Assembly (NCBI RefSeq): GCF_009389715.1
Contig: NC_052407.1
Coordinates: 3,909,154 to 3,973,153, forward strand
Reading direction: 5' to 3'
Origin: Phoenix dactylifera
Taxonomy: Eukaryota > Streptophyta > Magnoliopsida > Arecales > Arecaceae
Length of the DNA: 64,000 nucleotides
Shown: in pieces, positions 24,510-51,119 of the stretch
Position numbering within the stretch: the first letter of the stretch is position 1
How the letters are laid out: each line of letters starts with the position of its first letter
Program-made: the position numbers and the translations under genes
The notes under the pieces: model-generated
What the model saw: only the letters and a program-made list of their open reading frames with translations
Told to the model about the DNA's origin: nothing
Databases searched by the model: none

Positions 24510-27500
24510 TCACGAACTCTCTTTGGTGCCTGATGCTTCAAGTTCTTTTTTCTCATCCTCACTGCTAACAACTTTGGGACTCTCAGCTGGGGGCGGGGGT
24601 TTACTAGCATCTTCACCATCCTTTTTTAACTCAGTTTCAAACTCTTTAGCTGCCTGAATACAAATAAAGACATAGATGTCAGCAAGGTAGTGACTGAAGA
24701 GGGTAAAGAATGCATTGAGAGATCTTGTAAGTACATGATACAGACATACATACAAGAACTTTTCTCAGGGAAATAAAAAAGGTCACTCAGATAAACTTTT
24801 TTCTAACAGAGTAAAATACCTGCATAGATTGCATATCAACTCAGGAAAAATATATTTAGATAAGTTGATCGAGACAACAATATCAGGAGGAGTCGTGACA
24901 TTCATACAACGCAAAGAAATGCGAAAAACTTGGTTTTGCAATTGTTGTGAAAGGATCACTAAAAAAATGAGGGCTTAAGCAAATGTAGAGAAGAAACAAT
25001 TACATAAAGCCTAGAGCAAACAAATGGAAGTAAGACAAATAAATGAAATAAGACCTGCGAGTATTATCACAACTGGTAAGAGAAGAAGAAATTTGAAGCT
25101 CAAAACTAGAAGCTCATGTCTTGATAACGACAAAATAGTGAGCACTAGCCCAACAGGGCAATAGGAGTACCAGCTCAACAGGGCAATAGAAGGACAGTAC
25201 ACTATTAAAAAACTAGTTTAATCAGCCAGATGCTGAACTAGTAGAGGTGGGATGGAAAGCTTGATGAACCTAACATAAGTATAAGCTCCAAATAAATTTT
25301 AGTATAATCATGGTTCATGTGGATTATTTGGGCATTTTGGAAAAAAGGTAACAAATGTGGAGATTAATGCCTAGAAGAGGTTGGCACCAATTTGTCTTTG
25401 AAGCAACGAATGGTCGCCACATAACAAGGACAATCGAAGGAAGTTCTAGAAGAAAGATGGAAAGCCAATGATGTCAGTTGTGAATGGGGGGCAATAAAAG
25501 GGAGGGCTCATAATATAGTGGTGGTTCTTTCCAGGGAAAAAAGACAAAGGATATTGATGAATGTTCTGTGAAAGGACCTTTTGCTTTGATAAAGAATCCA
25601 GTCTTTTCATATTGAGCAAATAAAAACCAGCAAAACTACAACAAACACAGAATACAGGGAACTCCTGTGAAAACAGCAGCATCAAGATGAATCACAACGC
25701 CACCTTACTTTCTGATAGCAAAGTTTCCCCACAAACCCTCACAATCTTACCAATCTTTTTAAGCAGCCTCTTGATTCCACAGCTCTGGATTAAAAGTTTT
25801 GGCATTTTATGTCATAAGCAAAAGCCAACACATTGCATAACTATATACTTTTTTGGAGAACTCCGATGGGAGTTTTCAATCATGACTGGAAGGCCATTCT
25901 AAGTCAGTCCATGGAGATGTTTCACAGGTGGTTGTTGCGTGCTAATCATAAAACCCAGAGAAGTTACCATTGTTTTGGGCCAAACCTCTGTCAGCTCATT
26001 CTTAGTTAGGGTACTTGGTTTCTTTGTGTTTAGTTTCCTATTTCCTTGTGTCTTGCATCAGGTCTATCTAACAGTTATCAAAGAGAATCCAGGAGACGAA
26101 CAAATTGCTCAGTATCTTCTCTCTCGAATTCCTGCAAATGATCAAGGCTTCAGTCCTCCTCCTAGGCTTGATCTTCATGTCAATGGCATCTCAGGAGTAG
26201 TAGAAAGAGAAAACCCAAAACTATTAAGGAATATAACTTGCATGTAGATTTTATCACATCAACATTCCACCACATTATCCATGTTTCTGAAACCAAATGG
26301 ATGCTGATAATAAAAGTATGCAGAGATTTGTCACCAAATGTCTATAATTATAACATTAACTTGAAAGACACAGAAACACCACTACAATGCAGAAGCATTT
26401 TGATTGTCAAGCAGTTCTAAAGGAGAGCTTATTGTCATCTCTCCATCGACTTTTGGAACTATCCGAGTGAATATCATTTAAGGAAATTGTAAATTTAAAA
26501 GTTCAAAAGTTTAAACTACATAAGACACAAAAACTATAAGCTTATTCAACAATATCTCATATCGATATCTTAAATCCAAAGGGAGCTATTTATTTGCTTG
26601 TTTTATATCTGTAACACTATTATATATTTTCTATTTTAAATGAAAAGCCTTTTCTATCTATACATAGTCAATTTAAGGATTAAATCATGATCAGTCGTTG
26701 TTTAGAACCTCTTATGTTTGGTTATCAATGTTATAGTACTTTATAAATTAGTACCTCATTTTTGACCAATGCAACATTAAGATTTGAGCAATACATAGGT
26801 TTGCCATGAAAATTAGACGTCAGTTAGCATTATGCCCTAACCATTTATATTGATTATGCTACCTAGGCCACTGAATTGGGATTTTTGAAAGATTCTCCTG
26901 GACTTGGAAAGACTCCAAACAAAGACAGAATAAGGCAATATAGGGTGCGGAAATATATTTAGAAAGAGAGAGGTCTCGACTGCGTGTTTCTGATGTGCAA
27001 CACTAAGAATTTGTGGATGAGATGCGGGTAAATTGGCACATAATTTTCTTATCAAATTCATTGAACAAAGTCATTATTACTTAGATCAGAACTATCAAAA
27101 TACAAGAACAATATAAACTTAACAAAAGCAGACTCAAAGTTGATTAAAATTATCTAACAAGCTCTTCACTAGTAAAAAAAGGATGGAGAATTAATTACAC
27201 TTACCCTAGCATCTCTGGAACTTCAAGTGTAGGTATTTCCAGGGGTTCTCATAATTCTACCAAATTACAGTGGATAAATTACTAGTTCTTCACTAGTCTC
27301 AATTACTCAGCACTAGATTCTACATACAGACCTAGAGACCTCCATCCCGAAATCCTCAACACATTGAAAAGCCCAAAAGATAAAATTGTTATAACAAAAA
27401 ACAGAAACTAAGCATAATAATCCTATAAATCTTCTTCAGACGAGAAATTGAATCAAGGCATTCAATTGATTCAGAGATAAACAAAAGGAACAGGACCTCT

Positions 27501-27814
27501 TGGAAACTCTTCACGGTCTTTCCGATGCTCCGGCCGATCTCAGGGAGCTTTTTGGGGCCGAAGACCAGCGCGGCGACACCAGCGATGACAACGAGCTCGG
27601 GGACGCCAAGGCCGAAGAGGCAACGACACCCGAGGCCCCCGGACGGACGCCGCCGGCGCCTGGCAACGACGGCGAGCCTAGTCCCGACCACGGCGTTGCC
27701 CCCGTTGGAAAAGAAGACGGAGCTGGAGGCGGCAAGAGAAGCGCGGGGAAGGGAGGGGGGCCTCGCCGGGAGCCGAGACGCCATTAGAGACGTAGAGCAA
27801 CGAGCCATCTCCAT
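24510..27814 (-). CDS. TATA: Sec-independent (Tat) translocase subunit TatA/Tha4, chloroplast
   Basis: The gene has two exons, 27497-27814 and 24510-24653, joined in phase 0 (AGAG|GTCCTG donor, ATTCAG acceptor) to give 153 residues. Residues 1 to about 66 are a Ser/Arg/Ala-rich plastid transit peptide. The mature part starts near FGLG. It has one membrane helix (about 68-85) containing E73, the position of the glutamate essential in Tha4, then the FGPKKLP hinge (85-91), an amphipathic helix continuing over the exon junction (FQE|AAKEFETELKK), and an acidic, Pro-rich stromal tail. TatA multimers are recruited to TatC-HCF106 in the thylakoid membrane to pass folded proteins under the proton gradient. 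The FxGLGVPELVVIAGVAALVFG pattern fits Tha4 better than HCF106. ATG 27814 is the first in-frame start and 27808 is a second. The 2.8-kb intron (24654-27496) contains a copy of a dispersed repeat. Confidence 0.92.
27299..27382. repeat. Dispersed repeat, copy 2 (TatA intron)
   Basis: This aligns with 21418-21502 in the same orientation. It lies about 115 bases beyond the TatA exon 1 donor, within the intron. Confidence 0.5.
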
Positions 27815-27925
27815 CTATCGCTCTTTCCAACTGGTTCCCAGTCCGCTTCGCTCTCGTTTCAAGATTTTTTTTTTCTGTCTCGTCAGCAAATGGATATGAA
27901 TTTAAAAATAGTGTGATCTCCACGG

Positions 27926-27933
27926 TTTATATA
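27926..27933 (-). promoter_or_regulatory. TATA box of the TatA gene
   Basis: On the minus strand CTATATAAACC lies about 112 bases upstream of the ATG at 27814, a normal distance for a plant TATA box with a leader of roughly 80 bases. Confidence 0.6.
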
Positions 27934-29680
27934 GCGATCGGACGGTTCAAATGCCCCTTTGGCCAGGGAAAAACTAATTGGATGTTCTAGGGCAACCGGG
28001 AGACAAAAATGGGATAATTAGGGTAAACAAAGAGTCGAAAATTATTACAATTTTGAACCGTTAAATATGTACCATTGAAATCCAAAAGCTGGAAAAAAGA
28101 TAAAAAAAATTAGCATACGCCCAGGTAAGTAAGCCTCCAAAAACTTTTGCTACCATAGTATTATTTGCCCACAAGAGTAGAATATAAGGTCCACCAAAGT
28201 TACAAGTTTATTTTACTGCTATGGATAAATTAGAGTTCTACTATAAAATTAAAGCATAGAATTTTAAAAAAATAAATAATAAATTAAGGATAAAAATAAA
28301 GACAACAACTTATTGTTTGATTGGCAAAAAGATTCTTTTTTGAGTTTTCTAAGACTTTGGTAAAGACAAACTAATACAAGAAGAGCGAGGGCTATGATTT
28401 TTAGCTAGAGTTGCACCCAACCTGAAGTGTGTTTGGACTACTTGGATCAATTGAGAGCATAGTAGGTATCTATAGATCCAGTCTATAAAAAAGATAATAT
28501 ATTCTTGATGAGAAAACTATCCGATATGATGGTGGAAAGTTTGCACAAAGAAATTATAGCTGGTTGATTTATTCAAAGGTAGACCAAAATCATTTTTGGC
28601 GATGTCAATTGGGGGATTGGCATTAAATACTTTGCCAATTGGTGAGGTTAATAAAAACATCGAAGCATAGTAGGCTTGGGTTGGTCGAGGGAGACCAGAA
28701 ACACAAGACAACAAGAAGCAAAAGTTAGTTAACTGCAAGTAGGAAACGAGAAAAGGCCAAAATATTCGAAAGCTGGATGGGTTATGGCTGATGATAATTA
28801 GGGTTCCTCCAAATCAAGGTTTTAAACCCTAGCCTCTCATAAAGAAAAGTTTATTTAGGGTGGTGGGGAAAGATAGAAGAAAGAGGTTTGGGTATCTAGG
28901 ATTTAAAAACATCATTTCGTATACAATGATTGGAAGGTTTCTGAATCAATATCTAAGGATCTATAGATTGTAGAACCTTGAAAGGTTCGAGTTCTTTCAA
29001 CTACTCATGGGTGAGAGTATGGAGGAAAGTAGGATCTTGGCACAACTTGTTGCAAATCATGGATTAGGGCGTTGGAGCTTAAGGAAGGAGAAGAGGTCTA
29101 GGAGAGCAAGAGTTGCTAGAAGTGATGGTGAAAGATGACTCCTCCAAGTCATTAAAAAGAAATCCGTGACATACAAAATCATGCTTTAGCATGATTCTAA
29201 TTGATCATGTGCCTCAGAAGGGCAGCAACTCCAAAAGGCATAAGTATTTCAAACTTCCAAGTGCGATGTTTATTGCTATAGATGTCATGTCTATTATATT
29301 CCATCATCCTCTTAATCGACATTGTTTATACCATACTTGATACATGGTGATTATCATACACATGTGATTTTGAAATAGAATCTGAAAAAGAGATTCCAAG
29401 TCTTGAGTCAGGATCTAAAACTTTTGTAACATGCGGTCACCTAAGGGATTGGTGAAAGAAAAGGATGCTTGATAGGCCAAAGCAAACAAATATGGTGTAG
29501 GGGCAGCCAACCAAATCAGTTTAAAGATGCCTTTGTAGTGGGATCATACTATAGGCAGTTTAAAAAAAGACAACCAAGGTGAATTATTATGGTGTAGGCT
29601 CAATGAAGACATTCTAACAAGATTGAGGTTGGTCAAGTATGATAATTGATTTGATAGACAGTTTTGACCGTTATGATAAA
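27934..29680. other. Intergenic, no gene recognised
   Basis: This is AT-rich sequence with short open frames only. I see no domain, RNA gene or terminal repeat. Confidence 0.35.
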
Positions 29681-29689
29681 TATAGGGGT

Positions 29690-31855
29690 GCAAATAGGTT
29701 GCGTTGGACCATGTTATGAGTAACCTCGACACGACATGGTTCCTTGTTAATGTTGGACTCAAACCCAACCCAATAACATATCAGGTCAGGTCAGGTCAAA
29801 TTCATGGCCAAAATTTTTGACCCAATAGGTTATTCGGATCAAATTGAGTCCATGTATAACTCGATCTCAATTGAAAAAATTCAAGTTAGGTACGGTCATG
29901 CATAGAGTTCTAAAGTGAAAGAGTTAAATGCATATATACACAAAAGAAAAATCTAGCTTCATCATAAGACATGAATATCTTTTTAGACTGGATAAGTGTA
30001 TTAGGAACTAATTGTCTCTGTTTTTGATTGTAAGTGATAAATTTGAGATTATAGGTAATGGGATCTTTTTACTAGATGGATGCATATTGTTTTTTTATGC
30101 TATAGGATTGAGAGTAAAGTGTTCTTATTTGTCCGTCTTTCTCTTTTGAAAGATGCAATTTTAGCTTATACCCATCTCTTCGTGTATATACTTAAAACAT
30201 ACATAAAACTTAAGTGTAGATGGGCCTGTAAACATGTCAACAAAAGCTTTTCTATCCACCTAAGAAAATGCTAAAAGGAATAGGTGGGAGTCCTATTGGG
30301 AGCCCCACCCGTATATAAATCCACCATGAAGTCCTCCATAATTTATTTGCTGGGGGTGAAATTTTGGGGATAGCATCACTCCAAAACTCAAATTATGAAT
30401 CCTTGTTTATAAGGAGAATGGTATGATCTCTAAAGTAACATTAAGGTCATATTATGCCTGACCATTAAACTATCTTCAAATTCAAGACTAGCATTTGGCA
30501 AGCCTTGCTTGTATCTCAAACATCATTCAATTGTTGCTCTCTTGGATAAATAGAGTGAGTGCACCAACAAAAACAAGAGGTTCATGGCCACCAAGGTGGT
30601 AGCCCAGTTGAAACGGGGCGTTTGCTTCCAACTAAGTGGTTCCAGGTTCGAAACGCACGGGCGTCGATTAAATTTGAGGACCGGATGCCCCACGCCTGGA
30701 CACGGGGTCTGGAAGCGCTACTGGTTGGCTGGTAGCCTGGGTGGTGCCAGGTGTGACGTACTCACAAAGAGGGTCGGGTCGGGTAACCGAATCGGCCCAT
30801 GGGTGGGGAGGGTATGAGTAAAACCGGCCGGGGTGCCCAACACACGGTCATTTCTACCCGCATCGAACATTCTCCTGGTGGGGTGGGGGCCCAGTAGGAG
30901 CTGCTACGCGGGGGTGGGCTTGTCTCTTCCTCCCCTCTTTCTTTTTTTTTACCAAAAAAAAAAAACAAGAGGTTCATGTATCAACCATCCGTGCTACTTC
31001 ATACGTGCAAATAACCACCATCTCAAATAACACTTATTCATACAGTACAAGCAAACCTTAAAACCTCCACCAACTACCTCACCATCAAATAAGAGGTTCA
31101 TGTATCAACACTTACTTGATTTTGGGTTATGGAGAACAAGAGCGAGGGAGGGGTTAGAGAAGAAGAGGAAGGTCTCCAAAAGGTGGTCCATGGTAGCAAG
31201 ATCCAGCGGAAACATAAGGCCGCCGACAGCAAGGAGGTTAATTGGTCAGGGGCATTTGGGGATGGAAGAGGAGGAGGGGGTCCATGGCCAACTGGTGGTG
31301 GAGATGGGCAAGGGTGGAAGAGAGAGAGAGGATACTTCGGAAGACTGTCGTGAGAAGAGGCTCGATGGATTGAAGTATACCAATATGGCGGAGGAAGGGG
31401 ATATCTTGAGAGACCGTCGTGAAGGCTCAAAGCATGCCAAGTTGCCAACATCACCGGACGACAAGATCGCTTGAATGTCGTGGATTGTGGAGGAAGAGGG
31501 TCTAGTGTTTCCAACGAAGGAAGACCGAACGGAAATTTGGGAGGTGGGACTAATTAGGAGAGTAGAGTAGATACCGATTTAATGCCTTAACACCCCCTAC
31601 CTCGAGTTAACTAGTAAATTGAATTCGGATCAAGTTGAGTAATTGGTCAGAAGACCCAAATTAGACCTAGATAATAATCGGATTTGGTTAGGTCAGGATG
31701 GGTCAGAACCCAATAAATCTAGATTCGACAAGAAATCGTAATATGTCCTAATTTGAAACCCGACTCAGCCCTACGAATTCTTAAATCGGATCCAGATTAG
31801 ATTTAAACAGGTTGGTTTAGGTCGGATCACAAGTCAACCTGACCAATTTGTAGCC
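29690..31855. mobile_element. Decayed element with hAT-like ends (low confidence)
   Basis: The left end TAGGGGTGCAAATAGGT (29684-29700) and the inverse of the right end (TAAGGCTACAAATTGGTC, about 31832-31852) match imperfectly. Both sub-terminal regions are rich in GGTCAGGTCAGG or ACCCAACCC words, as in plant hAT elements. I found no target duplication. The body holds a younger SINE at 30587-30962 and GC-rich frames (31098-31514) that look non-coding. Confidence 0.3.
30587..30962 (+). mobile_element. tRNA-derived SINE with 16-bp TSD
   Basis: AAACAAGAGGTTCATG occurs at 30571-30586 and again at 30963-30978, an exact target duplication. Just inside the left copy are a Pol III box A, TAGCCCAGTTG (30600-30610), and box B, GGTTCGAAACG (about 30645-30655). 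The body is GC-rich and the 3' end is a pyrimidine run followed by an A tract (about 30926-30962). It has no coding capacity and would depend on LINE enzymes. A near-copy of the target phrase recurs at about 31090. Confidence 0.85.
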
Positions 31856-31859
31856 TTAA

Positions 31860-33019
31860 ATTAACGTGAGTAGTGGAGAGCAATTAGCAACAATTTGTAG
31901 AACTACCAAAATTGGAGACAAGATGTGGGCTATAACTATTAAGAGTGGGTGGTTATCATACCATTTGATCTATTGTCTAGTAGAAGTAAGTGGATGAAAT
32001 CGGAAAAAATAATTTTTGGTTCATTAATGAAATCAATTTTCCTTCGTATTAAAATTATCTTTACCAATATTTGAAAGCTTGCCAGAACGGAGATGTCCCG
32101 GTCTATGGAATGGGACATCTTATTGTCCCGCCTCGGTGGCATCCTAGTTAAGAGTCCCACCTCTCCCCTTCTTATCTTTATTTTTTTTCTTTTCTTTTGT
32201 CTTAATTCCTTTCTTTCTTTTTCTTCTTAATTCCTTTCTTTCTTTTTCTTCTTAATTCCTTTCTTTCTCTCCTTTCTTCATCTTTTTTCCTAATAAGGAC
32301 CGGTTTGATTCGACACTCCTTTCCTTTAGCTAGTGAGCTTTTTGGCATGCTCGTCTCTCTTCAAACGATCGTCATGATCGAAGTAAGAGCCTACGTGAAC
32401 ATAAGCTAAATACCAAATATGAACCTCAAAGTCCAGATTGGTTTTTCTTCAAAACAAGCTACAAGGATATGTGCAACATCTTAGAACTTCCTATCTATAC
32501 ATCCATGTCTACAAGACAACATCCTTGAAAGAGAAACCCTTCCCCGTGCATCATATCACCATGGTGGAATCCCATTTGACCCAAATCAAGAAGGCCAGAT
32601 GCCATATGTCCGGGTTAACCCCACCACTTATCTTGCACCATCTCATGACCAGGAGTTATCAAATTTGGATTCCATATTTAGGTAGCCCTTTATGTTATGA
32701 TTATTAGGAGGGAAAGATAAAAGACATAGGTTTTAGTTTAATTACTAAAAATCTAATTTGGTGGTATTATCTGGTTATCTATTTAGAACTCTTCATTCTT
32801 GAATCTGGGCAAGGTTTTGTGTTTAGAGGAAAATTTTAAATCACCGTAGCAAAGTTTTTATGGGGAGCGTATCATGCGCGATGCTCCGAATCCGGCCACG
32901 GCTCTCTTGCCGAGCGATGGCTACAATAAAAAGCAGAACCCTGACAGAGCCCAGAGGACGAAGCCCAGAGGAGCGAGGTTTGAAGTTTTGAGCCGTTTCT
33001 AGTCTGAAGCTTGGATACC
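31860..33019. other. Upstream region of the tryptophan synthase alpha gene
   Basis: This contains a pyrimidine-rich minisatellite (32196-32275). The last 100-150 bases presumably hold the promoter and leader, with a CAATAAAAAG word near 32924 but no strong TATA box. No other gene was seen. Confidence 0.35.
32196..32275. repeat. Pyrimidine-rich minisatellite, about three units
   Basis: A unit containing TTAATTCCTTTCTTTCTTTT recurs about three times in tandem with a period near 29 bases. Confidence 0.7.
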
Positions 33020-47161
<14,142 letters not shown>

Positions 47162-47339
47162 CAAATATTTCAAAATTTGGCCTTCTCTGTGCTGAGGCAT
47201 GGTAACTTACCGCAATGTGCCTGCTCTTGGTCTAGCGTGCTGTGGAAAATGATGCACATGAATGCCATAGTTTAGTAGAATTGCTGAAATACCATCTGTT
47301 TTGATCTTTTCTGCACTTAAAAGACCGTTGAAGAATGCT

Positions 47340-47345
47340 AATAAA
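47340..47345 (+). terminator. Candidate poly(A) signal of the tryptophan synthase alpha gene
   Basis: AATAAA lies about 180 bases after the TGA at 47159-47161, followed by a T-rich tract. Confidence 0.5.
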
Positions 47346-49609
47346 TTATTTTTTTTTTCATGTGCCATCTTCATTGATGTTGCTGAATTTTCAATGCAAT
47401 TATTGTTTAGATGAAACTATCTGAATGCTCTTGTTGTATGTAAAATGTGCATTAAAATTAATAGAATGGCACTTTATCTAATGTAAATGCATAAGGAAAC
47501 AACATATAATTCCATGAACAAGCACCAACTCTAGCACTTCAAACTTCAAAGACAGAGACTTTTTTAAATTTCTTAAATACTTCAGAAATACAAGATTCTG
47601 ACCATGGAAGCACCGGTAACCAATATATTACATGTTTTAGATTCTATTAATACCTTCAAAATACCATGGAAATATAACTTGCTCGCTGATTCGAGGACAA
47701 TCAGCCATATTTTTCACAAAGCAAGTCAAAGATTTAAGTTTGTTCTTAGAGTTTTTCTCCAAAAAAAAAAAAAACGTTTTGTGGCTATAGCAGCCCAATA
47801 TTTAAGCTGCGAACTAGTTTTTCCATCCTTATATTTACAGCGCATGAAAATTCCTCTTAAAAGCTCGCAATGCATTATTTTTGTTGTTTATGCCCAACTA
47901 GCGAATGATTGAAGAGTGCATAAATCGTTCCCAATGCGAGAGTGCAAGATTTTAATTTTGCATGGAGACAACTGAAACTTGTCGAATTATGAGGTTTTGA
48001 TTCCGCGCAGTGTCATCCTGTGCTTTGACCCTTGGTTAGGAAAGCACCCGTTCATTGAGTGGTGGCTGTGTCTGCCAACGGTCAACCTTGGTTTTCCGTT
48101 TTAATTTTTTAACTACATGGTATTAAATACAGGCAAATTAAGAAACGTCTCTGTTGTTTTTTGGCAGGAGAAGAGGGAAAAACTATTTATGACATCAATA
48201 ATACACAATCACTCATGCCCATTGTTGCATCATAAAGACCGGTAATGCTAATTTACCAAAAAGAAAAACAAAAAGACCGGTAATGCTATGTGGTTCCCAT
48301 TAAGTGCACATGAACAATTCTTGTACCAAGTGGCGAGAGAGAGCTGTTGCAACTCATGAATTTATTACCAAACACAAGAGTTGATTTTGAAGTTGTCATT
48401 TTTTTGACATTTGCTGTGGGCTCGGTAAATCTTTTGTGTATAATTTGAGGCAACTGGAGCATTTTGGGTGGGGGAGAAAGCATGCCAGTGGGTGTTTGGT
48501 ATGGGATGATCCACCAGAATAAAGAGTAATATAGATAAAGGTGATAAGATTACCGTATTTGGCTGCATCTTGTGATAGTACGAGACAGTGATCTTAGATC
48601 ATCCCCACTTCTTAAATCACTGCCAACTTGGTAATGGAAAACTATCTTTGAGGATGGGTTTCCAAGATCACCTCAAGGTGGTGAATCTGAATTTTTTTTT
48701 TTGAGACAATTTTGTCCCTTGATCCAGCGGTTGACTATAGGGTAAATCTCCACATGTTGCAAGTGACAATCTTCAAGAAAATACCGTTCGGAAAAGAACT
48801 GTCCAAAAAAAAAACATCCACAAGGAAGTGCCATCTATGAGAGATTTGGATTCTCATCTTGTTTTTTTTTCTCTTCCTCTTTTGTTTGGTCATAGTGATT
48901 TCTTGATTTCATGATGTATTTATTTTTTTATTTTTTTTGATTTCTTATGTTTAATTGAGTCCCTCTCATTTTTTTTGAAAATTGATATCCATGCAGAAAA
49001 TTACGTTATTTTCATCCGGTAGATGTTATTTTCATCCAGTCGATATCTTGACAGAGGGCAAGATAATATGAGGCCAAATTGTACACGGATTCCATACGGA
49101 CCAAACATTCGGCAAATGCTTTCCACATCAATATCCACATTGGCAAATGCTTTTTTGGAAGTTGGGAACCTATCATTTTCCATCAACTTTCGGAAAGCTA
49201 CAATGCACGAATGACTAGGTGTTAACAATCCCGGTGGGGTGAAAACGTTTAAAACCTGGGCGGTGGCTGCTCTGGGGTAATGCTAGGCGGCCCTGCAGGC
49301 AAAACAAACGTTTAAAGATGCTAGGCCTGCAGACAGAATTGGTATATTACTCATTATTGATGCTAAATTTTGTCCAACTATAATTTAATAATTTAGAGAT
49401 ACAAAGGATGCAGACCAATTCGCCCGGTCTACGGTGGTAAAAAATGAAGCACCAATCTACCATGAAAAGTTGCGGATCTGCACACAAAGAGAAAAGAAAT
49501 GCCCACCGGAACGGCTCCAACTAGGCCTCCTCCGATGCTCAAATCAGGTAGCGCTTTGAAATAATACAGAGAAATAGCATGATAATAAAAAGCATCAGAG
49601 TAGAGTGGT
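47346..49609. other. Intergenic, nothing recognised
   Basis: I see no supported gene. Short A or T tracts occur, such as 47760-47774. Confidence 0.35.
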
Positions 49610-50220
49610 CTTCCTAGATTGGTAGGCTTTGAGTGTTTGACCTGGAGTGCTCGCCCTGAGAGGTTGGCCTCGGCATTTGGAAGCTTGGCTTTTGGGAGCT
49701 CAACCATTGGAGACTCGGCTATCGGAGGCTAGGGAGCTTAGCCATAGGAGGTTCGACCTAAGAGTGTTCGACCTGAGAGGTCAACATAGGATCTCAGTCT
49801 AGAGTGCTTGGCATAGGAGCTCGGCTTGGAGTACTCAACCTAGGAGCTTGGTCTGATTCTTATTGGCGGTTGCTCGTCCTGTGTGCACAGTGCTCGTTCT
49901 CGGGTGGCACAGAAGGGCAGCCTTCAGGGACTCGCATTCTGGTCTCCAAGATACATGTCCCATGTAGAGAGAATGCAATGCTTAGGGGCGATCGTGGAAG
50001 AGGAGCTGAATGCAAAGGTAGTGATGAGAGCTTGAGAGCCTCTTGCCATGAGTGCTCATTGTCATCAAAGCTTAAGAGCCTTTTCTTAGAAGCTTCTCAC
50101 CATGAGAGCTTAAGAGCTTTTCCTTGGGAGCGTCTCACTATTTATGCTTGAGAGCCTCTCGCCATTCCTTCCTCCGCTTCTTTGGGATCCCTTGCTCTAT
50201 TTATATAGAGGAGGGAGTGT
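49610..50220. repeat. Degenerate short-unit array with downstream TATA, probable LTR fragment
   Basis: From 49610 to about 49855 there are many GAG(A)GCTTGGC, GGAGGCT and CGACCTGAGAGG-like words, about 15-20 bases apart. A second phrase (GAGAGCCTCT..CCATGAG, AAGAGCTTTTC) repeats at 50030-50165. CTATTTATATAGAGG at about 50198-50212 looks like an LTR TATA box. The composition resembles the U3 of a plant LTR retrotransposon, but the ends are not defined. Confidence 0.4.
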
Positions 50221-50974
50221 GGATCTATAATGATTGGAAGACGAAAATCAAGGGATTGCCATAGCCTTCTTCTTTATCTGGATTTAAATTTGTCGTAATC
50301 TTCTTCTTTGTTTGGACGTTGCCAAGAATTCAAATTTTTCGAATTCAAATCGTTACAAAATGCTTGCCATGTGTTAACTCGTGATAGATGGATGAGATTT
50401 AGGCCACATCACTTACCCTCTACTTTCCAAGTCCAAGCCATTTTTTCTTACTCGAGTAAAGAAAGTAGTCAAGTTAGCCAACTGTAGGTAGGTTCAGACC
50501 CATCTTTTAGAGTTACGAATCAAGAATGCGAGCAAGTGCACAAAGATTGGTTGGTCATTGAACCCTTCTTTGTTTTGAAAACTGTTGGAGTTGACTTTTT
50601 GTGCTGATAGCTATGAAGGTTGGCTCTTTGATCTATTGTAGGTCAGCTTGCTAGGTGCTTGCTCCCCATTCTTAGCCCTGCTTGGCCAAGGTGGAGAACT
50701 TGGATCTTTTCAAGTGCAAGCTTGTAGGTCAAGCTCCCAAGTTGTTGAGATCTGAAGATCAAATGGTCGTCGACCGAGGCGATGGAGCTAGGTATCCTAG
50801 GTCAGTTTAGACTTTAGCTAGCTTAGACTCGTCAGATCCTTTTGATGGACGGATCTACTCAACTTTACAGTCACTTGGAGATTGCCATCTCCACCTGGGT
50901 CATCCTAACCTAAAAAGGTTAGTCAGCTCCTCATGTCATCAGCATAGGGGCCGGTAGAATGGAAGTGTTTCCAC
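50221..50974. other. Probable continuation of retroelement debris
   Basis: No coding domain recognised. GC and AT patches alternate. Confidence 0.3.
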
Positions 50975-51066
50975 TGTTGGAAATGTATCCTAAATGTCAA
51001 TCGTCAGCATGTTGATGATTGAATTTTGTAAATAAATTGACAAATTAATAAAGTATTATTTGGTAG
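50975..51066 (+). repeat. LTR-edge fragment (Copia type)
   Basis: This begins TGTTGGAAATGTATCCTA, the usual start of a class of plant Copia LTRs, and carries an AATAAA near 51049. It breaks off where the antisense Copia relic begins, so only about 90 bases remain. Confidence 0.45.
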
Positions 51067-51119
51067 ATGTCATTTTCAGGTCCACTCGTCCATTTCCGAA
51101 TACTTGTGCTGAGGAGTCA

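Noticed and set aside
30571..30962. Functional tRNA gene from the A and B boxes
   Set aside because: The body cannot form an acceptor stem after box B, and the flanking 16-bp duplication with A tail marks a SINE.
31098..31514. 138-codon minus-strand frame rich in Pro and Ser
   Set aside because: The opposite strand is also open over most of it (Gly/Arg/Glu-rich), and both reflect purine-rich composition. No conserved motif or splice context.
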